A DNA stretch of 44,984 nt from assembly GCA_902574345.1 (NCBI GenBank), contig CACGNF010000006.1, forward strand, positions 1 to 44,984. The letters run 5' to 3'. This stretch comes from an uncultured Pelagibacteraceae bacterium (GTDB lineage: Bacteria > Pseudomonadota > Alphaproteobacteria > Pelagibacterales > Pelagibacteraceae). Made by a program: the position numbers and the translations under genes. Under the pieces are notes generated by a model, which was not told the DNA's origin, ran no database searches, and was given only the letters and a program-made list of their open reading frames with translations. Positions 26,912 through 34,342 of the stretch are shown piece by piece. Numbering within the stretch: the stretch's first letter is position 1; every line of letters begins with the position of its first letter.

Positions 26912-28528
26912 ATGGCGCGATTTATTTTTGTCACGGGCGGCGTGGTTTCATCGTTAGGAAAAGGTCTCTCTTCTGCATCTCTAGCTTATTTACTTCAATC
27001 GAGAGGGTATAAAGTTAGATTAAGAAAATTAGATCCTTATTTAAATGTAGATCCTGGAACAATGAGCCCATTTCAACACGGAGAGGTTTTTGTAACTGAT
27101 GATGGTGCTGAAACAGATTTAGATCTTGGGCATTACGAGAGATTTACTGGAGTATCTGCAAAGAAGTCTGATAATATTACAACAGGTAAAATTTATAATG
27201 ATGTATTAAAAAAAGAACGCGAAGGAAAATATCTCGGAAAAACAGTTCAAGTTATTCCACATATAACTGATAGAATAAAAGAGTTTATAAAGAATGACTC
27301 GTCGAAAGAAGATTTTGTTATTTGTGAAATTGGCGGAATTGTTGGTGATATTGAGAGTCTACCATTTATTGAGGCCATAAGACAATTTGCAAATGATATA
27401 GGAAAAAAAAATGCATTATTTATACATCTTACCTTAGTACCTTATTTAAAGTCCTCAGATGAAATTAAAACTAAACCCACTCAACATTCTGTTAAAGAAT
27501 TGAGAAGTATAGGTGTTCAACCTGACATTATAATATGTAGATCAGAAAGACCTATCCCGTTAGAACATCGTAAAAAAATCTCACTTTTCTGCAACGTAGA
27601 TATTAAAAATGTAATAGAAACTGTTGATGTAAGAACAATTTATGAAGCACCGATAAGTTTTTTTAGAGAAAAACTTGATGTTCAAGTATTAAATTATTTT
27701 AAGCTTAAATCAAAAAAACCCGCAAACCTTAAACCATGGAAAAAAATAACTAAAATTATTTTACAAACTAAAAAACAGGTGAATATTGCAATAATTGGTA
27801 AATATGTTGAGTTAAAAGATGCTTATAAATCTTTAGATGAAGCTCTTACTCATGGAGGTATTCAAAATAATGTAAAGGTAAATTTAGTAAGAATTGACTC
27901 TGAAAAATTAAAAGTTTCTGAGATTAAATCAAAACTTAAACACATTTCAGGTATATTAATACCTGGTGGTTTTGGTAAACGAGGAACAACTGGAAAAATA
28001 GAGTCAATAAAATATGCTAGAAAAAATAAAGTTCCTTTTCTTGGGATATGTTATGGAATGCAAATGGCAATTATAGAATTTGCGAGAAATCAATTAAATT
28101 TAAAAAAAGCAACTTCGAGTGAATTTGATAGAAATGGCATACCTGTAATTGGATTAATAAATGAGTGGATTAAAGATGGAAAAACTATCAAAGGAACAGA
28201 TAAAAATCTAGGTGGAACAATGAGATTGGGTTCTTATGATGCGAAATTACAAAATAATTCTAAAATTAAAAAAATTTATGGAAAAAAGATTATCAAAGAA
28301 AGACACCGACACAGATATGAAGTTAACATCAATCTAAAAGACAAATTTGAAAAAAAAGGAATGAGTTTTTCTGGTTTATCGCCTGATGGTTTTTTACCTG
28401 AAATCATTGAGTTAAAAAATCATCCTTGGTTTATTGGCGTACAGTTTCATCCAGAATTTAAATCTAGACCTTTTGCTCCACATCCATTATTCTCATCTTT
28501 TATCAAAGCATCAAAAAATCATAAATGA
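26912..28528 (+). CDS. pyrG: CTP synthase
   Basis: Makes CTP from UTP, ATP and glutamine. It has 538 residues. The N-terminal synthetase domain starts RFIFVTGGVVSSLGKG (P-loop). LDPYLNVDPGTMSPFQHGEVFVTDDG-type residues follow, and CEIGGIVGDIESLPF is conserved. The C-terminal amidotransferase domain has the oxyanion IPGGFG, the nucleophile cysteine in FLGICYGMQMA and GVQFHPEF. The 5' end is locally GC-rich with rare codons (see findings). It overlaps kdsA by 4 bases. CTP made here also feeds CdsA and KdsB. Confidence 0.97.
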   Translation: MARFIFVTGGVVSSLGKGLSSASLAYLLQSRGYKVRLRKLDPYLNVDPGTMSPFQHGEVFVTDDGAETDLDLGHYERFTGVSAKKSDNITTGKIYNDVLKKEREGKYLGKTVQVIPHITDRIKEFIKNDSSKEDFVICEIGGIVGDIESLPFIEAIRQFANDIGKKNALFIHLTLVPYLKSSDEIKTKPTQHSVKELRSIGVQPDIIICRSERPIPLEHRKKISLFCNVDIKNVIETVDVRTIYEAPISFFREKLDVQVLNYFKLKSKKPANLKPWKKITKIILQTKKQVNIAIIGKYVELKDAYKSLDEALTHGGIQNNVKVNLVRIDSEKLKVSEIKSKLKHISGILIPGGFGKRGTTGKIESIKYARKNKVPFLGICYGMQMAIIEFARNQLNLKKATSSEFDRNGIPVIGLINEWIKDGKTIKGTDKNLGGTMRLGSYDAKLQNNSKIKKIYGKKIIKERHRHRYEVNINLKDKFEKKGMSFSGLSPDGFLPEIIELKNHPWFIGVQFHPEFKSRPFAPHPLFSSFIKASKNHK

Positions 28529-29349
28529 GTAGCATTAAAGTAAATTGTGGAAAAATAGATATTTCGAACAATGATAAGATTTGTATAATTTCTGGACCTT
28601 GCCAGCTTGAAAGTGAACAACATGCAATGGATATGGCAGGAAAAATTAAGGAAATTACTTCAAAATTTGGTCTTGGATTTATTTACAAAACTTCATTTGA
28701 TAAAGCGAACAGAACAAGCTTAAAAGGCAAAAGGGGAGCTGGATTAGAAGCTTCTTTACCTGTGTTTGATAAAATTAAAAAAGAATTAAATGTCCCTATC
28801 CTAACAGATATTCATAATGTTGAGCAATGTTCAGTCGTTTCAAAACATGTTGATGTTTTACAAATCCCGGCTTTTTTATGTAGACAAACAGACTTGTTAA
28901 TTGCTGCAGCTAAAACAAATAAAATTATTAATGTAAAAAAAGGTCAATTTCTTGCACCATGGGATATGGTTAATGTAACAAAGAAAATTTCAGAATCTGG
29001 AAATGACAAAATATTAGTAACTGAAAGAGGTGCAAGTTTTGGATACAACACTTTAGTTTCCGACATGAGGTCGTTACCAATAATGGCTAAGAATGGTTAT
29101 CCAGTAATTTTTGATGCAACACACTCAGTGCAACAACCTGGTGGTCTTGGAGAAAAAAGTGGTGGTCAAAGAGAGTTTGTTGAATATTTAGCAAGAGCTG
29201 CAGTTGCAGTTGGAGTTGCAGGAGTTTTTATTGAAACCCATCAAGATCCAGATAATGCTCCATCTGATGGACCTAACATGGTGCCATTAGATAAATTAGA
29301 AGATCTCCTAAAACAATTAAGCGATATAGATAATCTTATTAAAAATTAA
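28525..29349 (+). CDS. kdsA: 3-deoxy-8-phosphooctulonate (KDO-8-P) synthase
   Basis: Condenses PEP with arabinose-5-phosphate to give Kdo-8-P for the inner core of LPS. It has 274 residues. Signatures are IISGPCQLES, YKTSFDKANRTSLKGKRG, PVLTDIH-like PILTDIHNVEQC, QIPAFLCRQTDLL, GQFLAPWDM and FDATHSVQQPGG. It ties this cluster to the lipid A genes at 14.2-18.4 kb. eno begins directly after its stop. Confidence 0.96.
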   Translation: MSSIKVNCGKIDISNNDKICIISGPCQLESEQHAMDMAGKIKEITSKFGLGFIYKTSFDKANRTSLKGKRGAGLEASLPVFDKIKKELNVPILTDIHNVEQCSVVSKHVDVLQIPAFLCRQTDLLIAAAKTNKIINVKKGQFLAPWDMVNVTKKISESGNDKILVTERGASFGYNTLVSDMRSLPIMAKNGYPVIFDATHSVQQPGGLGEKSGGQREFVEYLARAAVAVGVAGVFIETHQDPDNAPSDGPNMVPLDKLEDLLKQLSDIDNLIKN

Positions 29350-30606
29350 GTGAGTAAAATTCTAAAAGTTAAAGCAAGACAAGTTTTTGATAGTAGAGGA
29401 AATCCAACTATTGAAGCAGTGGTTTATGTTAAAAACAAAAGTGCCAAAGCAATATGTCCTTCAGGAGCTTCTACAGGTACTTATGAAGCCTATGAAAAAA
29501 GAGATACAAACAATAAAAGATATTTAGGCAAAAGTGTATTCTCAGCAATAAATTTAATTAATTCTAAAATATCTAAAGTTTTAAGAAATAAAAATATACA
29601 TGATCAAGAAAGAATAGATGAAATACTTATTAATTTAGATGGTACTAAACAAAAAACAAAACTAGGAGCTAATGCAATATTAGCGGTATCGATGGCTGCA
29701 AAAAAATTATCAGCAAAAGTAAAAAGAATTCCTCTTTATAAATCTTTTTATGCTACAAAAAATTTTCAATTACCTTATCCATTAATGAATATTATTAATG
29801 GTGGAGCACATGCAAATAATGGTCTTAGAATTCAAGAATTTATGATTAGACCAGATAAAGCAAAATCTTTTTCTGAAGCAATGAGAATATGTTATTTAGT
29901 AATAAAAAACTTAAGTAAATTAATTAAAGCAAAAGGTTTAGCCACATCGGTTGGGGATGAAGGTGGATTTGCACCAATGATTAATAGCAACAATCAGGCC
30001 TTAGATTTGATTGTTTTATCAATTAAAAAATCAGGATTTAGAAATGGTAAAGATGTTTCAATTTGTTTGGATGTTGCTGCAAATGAATTGTTTAAAAAAG
30101 GTAAATATTCTATTCATTCAAAAAAATACGTTACTGTTGATAAAACAATTTCAGAATACAAAAAAATGATTAAAAAATACAAAATTAAATCTATTGAAGA
30201 TCCATTCTTTGAAAATGATTGGACATCGTGGAGTAAATTTATGAGATCTACTAAAAAAGTGCAGATAGTTGGAGATGATCTTTATGTTACGAATTTGGAA
30301 AGATTAAAAAAGGGATTTCTAAATGTTTCATCAAACTCAATTTTGATAAAACTAAATCAAATTGGTACAGTTACCGAAACACTTGATGTCATAAGATTTG
30401 CTCAAACTATTGGGTTTAATACTATTATTTCACATCGATCAGGTGATAGCGAAGATACATTTATTGCCGATTTAGCGGTAGGTACCAATTCCAACCAAAT
30501 AAAAACAGGATCTTTAGCTAGATCTGAAAGAGTGGCTAAATATAATCAATTAATTCGTATAGAAGAAGAACTTGGAAAAAAAGCCAGAATGAATAAGATT
30601 CATTAA
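29350..30606 (+). CDS. eno: Enolase
   Basis: Converts 2-phosphoglycerate to PEP, the substrate of KdsA next door. It has 418 residues and a GTG start immediately after the kdsA TAA. Motifs: ARQVFDSRGNPTIEA, PSGASTGTYEA, LMNIINGGAHANNGL, the SVGDEGGFAP loop, metal ligands in CLDVAANE and SIEDPF and GDDL, the catalytic lysine in LIKLNQIGTVTET, and SHRSGDSEDTFIADLAV. It is complete and slightly shorter than E. coli enolase (432 aa). Confidence 0.97.
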   Translation: MSKILKVKARQVFDSRGNPTIEAVVYVKNKSAKAICPSGASTGTYEAYEKRDTNNKRYLGKSVFSAINLINSKISKVLRNKNIHDQERIDEILINLDGTKQKTKLGANAILAVSMAAKKLSAKVKRIPLYKSFYATKNFQLPYPLMNIINGGAHANNGLRIQEFMIRPDKAKSFSEAMRICYLVIKNLSKLIKAKGLATSVGDEGGFAPMINSNNQALDLIVLSIKKSGFRNGKDVSICLDVAANELFKKGKYSIHSKKYVTVDKTISEYKKMIKKYKIKSIEDPFFENDWTSWSKFMRSTKKVQIVGDDLYVTNLERLKKGFLNVSSNSILIKLNQIGTVTETLDVIRFAQTIGFNTIISHRSGDSEDTFIADLAVGTNSNQIKTGSLARSERVAKYNQLIRIEEELGKKARMNKIH

Positions 30607-30908
30607 TGCTTCAAAGATTAAAAAAAAATTACCTTTTATTAGTTTCTACTTTTCTGATTCTTTATTTCTTTTTTAATCTTTTATCCGGTCAAAGAGGGTT
30701 AATTTCATATTTTGAAAAAAAAGAGATTTTAAAAAACTTAAAACAAGAAGAATCTTTAATAATTAACCGAATAAGTGACTTGGAATTTAAGAATTCATTG
30801 TTAAGTGACAATCTAGATCTTGATTATATAGAATCTTTGATTAGAGAAAGGTTCGTATTTGGTAAAAAAAATGAAAAAATTTATATAATTAAAAAAAATG
30901 AAAATTAG
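30606..30908 (+). CDS. ftsB: Septum formation initiator (FtsB/DivIC family)
   Basis: Probable divisome protein with a single membrane helix. It has 100 residues: a short cytoplasmic N-terminus, one helix (about 10-28, [17 protein letters not shown]), the family-typical GQRGLI after the helix, then a coiled coil (about 36-70). It ends with the [17 protein letters not shown] motif common to the family. It follows eno as in other alphaproteobacteria. It overlaps eno by 1 base and lipA by 11. Confidence 0.85.
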   Translation: MLQRLKKNYLLLVSTFLILYFFFNLLSGQRGLISYFEKKEILKNLKQEESLIINRISDLEFKNSLLSDNLDLDYIESLIRERFVFGKKNEKIYIIKKNEN

Positions 30909-31818
30909 ACATCCAGAAAAACAGAATAAACCAATAAATCCAATTAAAAAAAAACCAGATTGGATAAGATCAAAATTAGTAAATAGTAAAGAATTTTTTT
31001 TAACAAAAACTATTGTAAATAAAAATAATCTTGTAACAGTTTGTCAGGAAGCTAATTGCCCAAATATAACTGAATGTTGGAGTAAAAGACATGCTACTTT
31101 TATGATTATGGGTGATACATGTACAAGAGCATGTGCTTTTTGTGATGTAAAAACTGGTAAGCCCGGAAAACTAGATAATCTTGAACCAATAAAAATTTCT
31201 CAGGCTGTAAAAAAATTAAATTTAAAACATGTTGTAATAACATCAGTTGATCGAGATGACTTAGATGATGGTGGTTCAAATCATTTTTTTGAAGTTATTA
31301 ATCAAACAAGAAAAACAAATCCAAATACTACAATTGAAGTTTTAACTCCTGATTTTTTGAGAAAGGGTGATGCTTATAAAAAAGTTTTAGAGGCCAATCC
31401 TGATGTTTTTAATCACAATATTGAAACTGTTCCTAGTCTTTATCTTAAAGTAAGACCAGGTTCTAGATATTTCGCGTCTTTAGAACTTTTGAAAAACGCT
31501 AAAATGATAAATAAGAAAATTTTTACGAAATCAGGAATAATGGTTGGCTTAGGTGAAAAAAAAGATGAAATTTTACAGGTAATGGATGATTTAAAAGCTG
31601 CTGATGTAGATTTTTTAACTATTGGTCAATACTTACAACCATCTGTTAGACATCATCCTCTTGATAGATACTACACACCAGAGGAATTTGATGAATTAGG
31701 AAGTATTGCGAAAGCAAAAGGTTTTTTATTAGTTTCATCATCACCACTAACAAGATCTTCTTATCATGCAGATGAAGATTTTGCTAAGCTACAACAAAAT
31801 CGAATTAACAATCATTAA
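30898..31818 (+). CDS. lipA: Lipoyl synthase
   Basis: Radical-SAM enzyme that inserts sulfur into octanoyl groups on lipoyl domains of 2-oxoacid dehydrogenases. It has 306 residues. The auxiliary cluster cysteines are in [14 protein letters not shown]. The SAM cluster motif is [26 protein letters not shown] and the C-terminal serine in [11 protein letters not shown] are conserved. The pdh genes usually found between ftsB and lipA are absent (see findings). Confidence 0.96.
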   Translation: MKIRHPEKQNKPINPIKKKPDWIRSKLVNSKEFFLTKTIVNKNNLVTVCQEANCPNITECWSKRHATFMIMGDTCTRACAFCDVKTGKPGKLDNLEPIKISQAVKKLNLKHVVITSVDRDDLDDGGSNHFFEVINQTRKTNPNTTIEVLTPDFLRKGDAYKKVLEANPDVFNHNIETVPSLYLKVRPGSRYFASLELLKNAKMINKKIFTKSGIMVGLGEKKDEILQVMDDLKAADVDFLTIGQYLQPSVRHHPLDRYYTPEEFDELGSIAKAKGFLLVSSSPLTRSSYHADEDFAKLQQNRINNH

Positions 31819-32276
31819 TGCCAAAAGCTTCAGTTAAGCGATTAATTGAATGTGAAAAAAAAGACTTAATTGAACTTGTTTTAGATATAGAAAAATACCC
31901 TGAATTTGTTCCATTTTGTTTCGATGCTAAAATATATGAAAACAAACAAGATGGTGATTTACAAAAAATTATTGCTGATTTAACCATCGGTAAAGGACCA
32001 TTTAAAGATACATACAAAAGTGATGTTTCCTTTAATAAAAAAACTGACTCAATCTATGTTAAAAACATAGAAGGACCCTTAAATCATTTAACAAATAATT
32101 GGACGTTTAGTGATAAAAATAATGGTATTACTGAAGTTACCTTTGATATTGATTTTGAAATAAAGAATAAATTTTTAAATTCTTTAATGGTGGTCTCTTT
32201 TCAATTTGGCTTAGAAAAAATAGCTGATGCATTTCAAAAAAGAGCTGAAGAATTATTTAGAAATTCTAAGAATTAA
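31818..32276 (+). CDS. COQ10/RatA-like START-domain protein
   Basis: A 152-residue START/polyketide-cyclase-like protein of the Coq10/RatA group, thought to bind ubiquinone or related lipids. It starts with the family pattern of a short strand and DLIELVLDIEKYPEFVPFC. It continues through LTIGKGPFKDTYKSDV and ends with a long helix ALEKIADAFQKRAEEL-like. It follows lipA as in other alphaproteobacteria. Bacterial relatives include RatA, but the place beside lipA favours the Coq10-type role. Its last 24 bases overlap the pncC 3' end. Confidence 0.88.
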   Translation: MPKASVKRLIECEKKDLIELVLDIEKYPEFVPFCFDAKIYENKQDGDLQKIIADLTIGKGPFKDTYKSDVSFNKKTDSIYVKNIEGPLNHLTNNWTFSDKNNGITEVTFDIDFEIKNKFLNSLMVVSFQFGLEKIADAFQKRAEELFRNSKN

Positions 32277-32714
32277 ATCTAAAGTTTTTTTAACAGTCGC
32301 CTTTTGAATTGAAGATCTTTTTTTACTTTTAAATAAATACCTATTAATCATTACTTTTTTACCTTTTTTAATACCAATATAAACTAGACCCACAGGCTTT
32401 TGTTTGGAGCCACCTTTGGGGCCAGCGATTCCAGTTATAGAGACGTTTATGTGAGCTTTTGACATTTTAGATAAGTTATTTACCATTGCCAAACAACATT
32501 GGTGACTAACTGCGCCGTAATTTCTAATAATATTTTTATTAACTTTAAGAATTCTAATTTTAGCTTGGTTAGAATAGGTGATTAGTCCTAAATTAAATAT
32601 TTTTGAAGCACCACTTATTGAGGTAATTGAACTAGCTAATAGCCCTCCAGTACAAGACTCAGCAAAAGAAAGTTTCAACTTTTTTTTGGTTAAAAGTTTG
32701 ACTAAAGATTTCAT
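32253..32714 (-). CDS. pncC: Nicotinamide-nucleotide amidohydrolase, CinA C-terminal domain
   Basis: Stand-alone CinA C-terminal domain (PncC), which deamidates NMN in NAD salvage. It has 153 residues with the family signature LSFAESCTGGLLASSITSI, GLITYSNQAK, the GAVSHQCCLAM stretch and SITGIAGPKGGSKQKPVGLV. The N-terminal MoCF-like domain of full-length CinA is absent, as is common in proteobacteria. The 1-base overlap with pgpA indicates the same transcript. Confidence 0.92.
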   Translation of the reverse strand: MKSLVKLLTKKKLKLSFAESCTGGLLASSITSISGASKIFNLGLITYSNQAKIRILKVNKNIIRNYGAVSHQCCLAMVNNLSKMSKAHINVSITGIAGPKGGSKQKPVGLVYIGIKKGKKVMINRYLFKSKKRSSIQKATVKKTLDLILRISK

Positions 32715-33217
32715 TAAATTAAATAACTACTTAACAACATAAAACAAATTAATGATAGAACAACATATAATCCTGCACAAACATCGTCCATTATTACACC
32801 GAAACTATTTTTATAATTTTTGTCAAAATAATTTACTGGAAATGGTTTTAGAATGTCAAAAAATCTAAAAAGCACAAAGCAAATTCCATAAAAAATTATG
32901 GCTTCATCAGATGTTTTTTGTGTTCCGTGAGATATTTCATAGAGATAAATTGGTATAGATTGACCAATAAATTCATCAATAATAACTTCTTTTGGATCTT
33001 TATTTTCTTTCTCTTTGATGTGTGATGCAACTGCTATGAATGAATAAATAAAAATAATAAATAAACTTATTAAAACTATATTTGGTGATAATTTTAGTAT
33101 GTGAAAAACAAAATAAAGAAAAATAGCTGTAACTAAGGATCCAAAAGTTCCAGGAATAATCTTAATTTTTCCTAGCCCAAACATTGTTACTAATAATGAG
33201 TCAAAAGTTTTAATCAT
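32714..33217 (-). CDS. pgpA: Phosphatidylglycerophosphatase A
   Basis: Membrane enzyme that dephosphorylates phosphatidylglycerol phosphate to phosphatidylglycerol. It has 167 residues and about four hydrophobic helices. Conserved family stretches are GLGKIKIIPGTFGSL, VIIDEFIGQ and FRFFDILKPFPVNYFD, then MDDVCAGLYV near the C-terminus. It works downstream of CdsA in the same lipid pathway. It overlaps ispDF by 8 bases. Confidence 0.93.
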   Translation of the reverse strand: MIKTFDSLLVTMFGLGKIKIIPGTFGSLVTAIFLYFVFHILKLSPNIVLISLFIIFIYSFIAVASHIKEKENKDPKEVIIDEFIGQSIPIYLYEISHGTQKTSDEAIIFYGICFVLFRFFDILKPFPVNYFDKNYKNSFGVIMDDVCAGLYVVLSLICFMLLSSYLI

Positions 33218-34316
33218 ATTTTGTAATTGAAATTATGGTTTCACAAGCGATAGCCTTTTCTTTTCCTATTAAACCTAATTTTTCAACTGTTTTACCTTTT
33301 AAATTAATTTTATTTTCATTAAGGCTTGTTAGTTTTGAAACTGATTTAATTATTTTGTCTCTATGTTTTGAAACTCTAGGTTTCTGGCAAATTAAGTTTA
33401 TATCTAAATTATTTATAAATAAATTAGATTTATTAAGATCAAATATGATTGGTTTTAGCATTTTTGGAGATCTAATATTTTTAAATTTTTTTGTATTAGG
33501 AAAATATGTTCCAATATCTTTTTTTCTAAGAGCTCCTAAAATAGAGTCTATAATTGCATGTAGAATTACATCTCCATCTGAATGACCCTCAAGACCTGAA
33601 TGAAAAGGAATCTTTACACCTCCAAGATAAAGTTTCTTATTTTTTACTAACTTATGGATATCGAAACCTATACCATAAAAAGTTTTGGGAGTCTTTATAT
33701 CATCAATATATGTAATTTTATTATTTGTTTTTTCACCTGGTATAAATTTGATTTTGAAATCTTTATTAATAAATAATGTTGCTTCATCAGTGACTTTACT
33801 TTTTTGATCTTTTGCAATTTCATATAGTTCTTTAAATCTAAATGCTTGAGGCGTTTGTGTTAATAACAAATTATTCCTATTAAGATTAAATATTTGATTT
33901 CGAGTTTTATATTTTGTTGTATCTTTTGAATTGATAATTGGAACGACGGCTTTATTATTTTTCAAATTTTTAGCAATATTTTTAAGTAATCTAATTGAGA
34001 AATTAGGTCTGGCAGCATCATGTATAAATACATTTTTTGGCTTATATCTTTTAAGATATTTCAAAGCTTTTAAAGAAGAGTCTGATCTTTCTTTTCCACC
34101 TTTGATTACGCTTATTGATTTTGGATATTTCTTTTTTTTTAAATGTTTAAGATTATTTGTAACAATTAAAATTTTTTTAAATAACTTTGAAGTGAGAGAT
34201 TTTTCTATTGAATGATCAATTATTTCTTTATTTTTGTACTCAAAAAACTGTTTTGGTATTTTTTTGCTAAATCTCTTACTTTTTCCAGCTGCTAATATTA
34301 CAAAATAGTTGTTCAT
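33210..34316 (-). CDS. ispDF: Bifunctional IspD/IspF isoprenoid synthesis enzyme
   Basis: Third and fifth steps of the MEP pathway in one chain: CDP-ME synthesis from MEP and CTP, and MEcPP cyclisation. It has 368 residues. The IspD part (about 1-210) starts FVILAAGKSKRFSKKIPKQF and has FIHDAARPNFS and TDEATLF. The IspF part (about 213-368) has the metal-binding GIGFDIHKL, GLEGHSDGDVILHAIIDSI and DIGTYFPN, and ends GLIGKEKAIACETI. The fusion is known in alphaproteobacteria. It acts after Dxr (10281-11444). Its start is only 26 bases from the divergent ntrY start. Confidence 0.95.
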   Translation of the reverse strand: MNNYFVILAAGKSKRFSKKIPKQFFEYKNKEIIDHSIEKSLTSKLFKKILIVTNNLKHLKKKKYPKSISVIKGGKERSDSSLKALKYLKRYKPKNVFIHDAARPNFSIRLLKNIAKNLKNNKAVVPIINSKDTTKYKTRNQIFNLNRNNLLLTQTPQAFRFKELYEIAKDQKSKVTDEATLFINKDFKIKFIPGEKTNNKITYIDDIKTPKTFYGIGFDIHKLVKNKKLYLGGVKIPFHSGLEGHSDGDVILHAIIDSILGALRKKDIGTYFPNTKKFKNIRSPKMLKPIIFDLNKSNLFINNLDINLICQKPRVSKHRDKIIKSVSKLTSLNENKINLKGKTVEKLGLIGKEKAIACETIISITKYD

Positions 34317-34325
34317 TTGTTTTAA

Positions 34326-34334
34326 TGTTATAAT
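34326..34334 (+). promoter_or_regulatory. Extended -10 promoter of ntrY, overlapped by a reverse -10 for ispDF
   Basis: TGTTATAAT is an extended -10 (TGn-TATAAT, exact hexamer at 34329-34334) on the plus strand, 8 bases before the ntrY ATG. It implies a leaderless or nearly leaderless ntrY message. On the minus strand the same bases give TATAAC (34327-34332) 10 bases before the ispDF ATG. No good -35 is seen for either direction. Confidence 0.5.
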
Positions 34335-34342
34335 TCTAAATT

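Noticed and set aside
32262-32274. AATTC-TAA-GAATT hairpin at the convergent COQ10-like/pncC overlap, considered as a shared terminator
   Set aside because: The stem is only 5 bp and AT-rich, with no T tract directly after it on either strand.
33235-33585. 116-codon plus-strand ORF opposite ispDF
   Set aside because: Antisense to the conserved IspF domain; no independent support.
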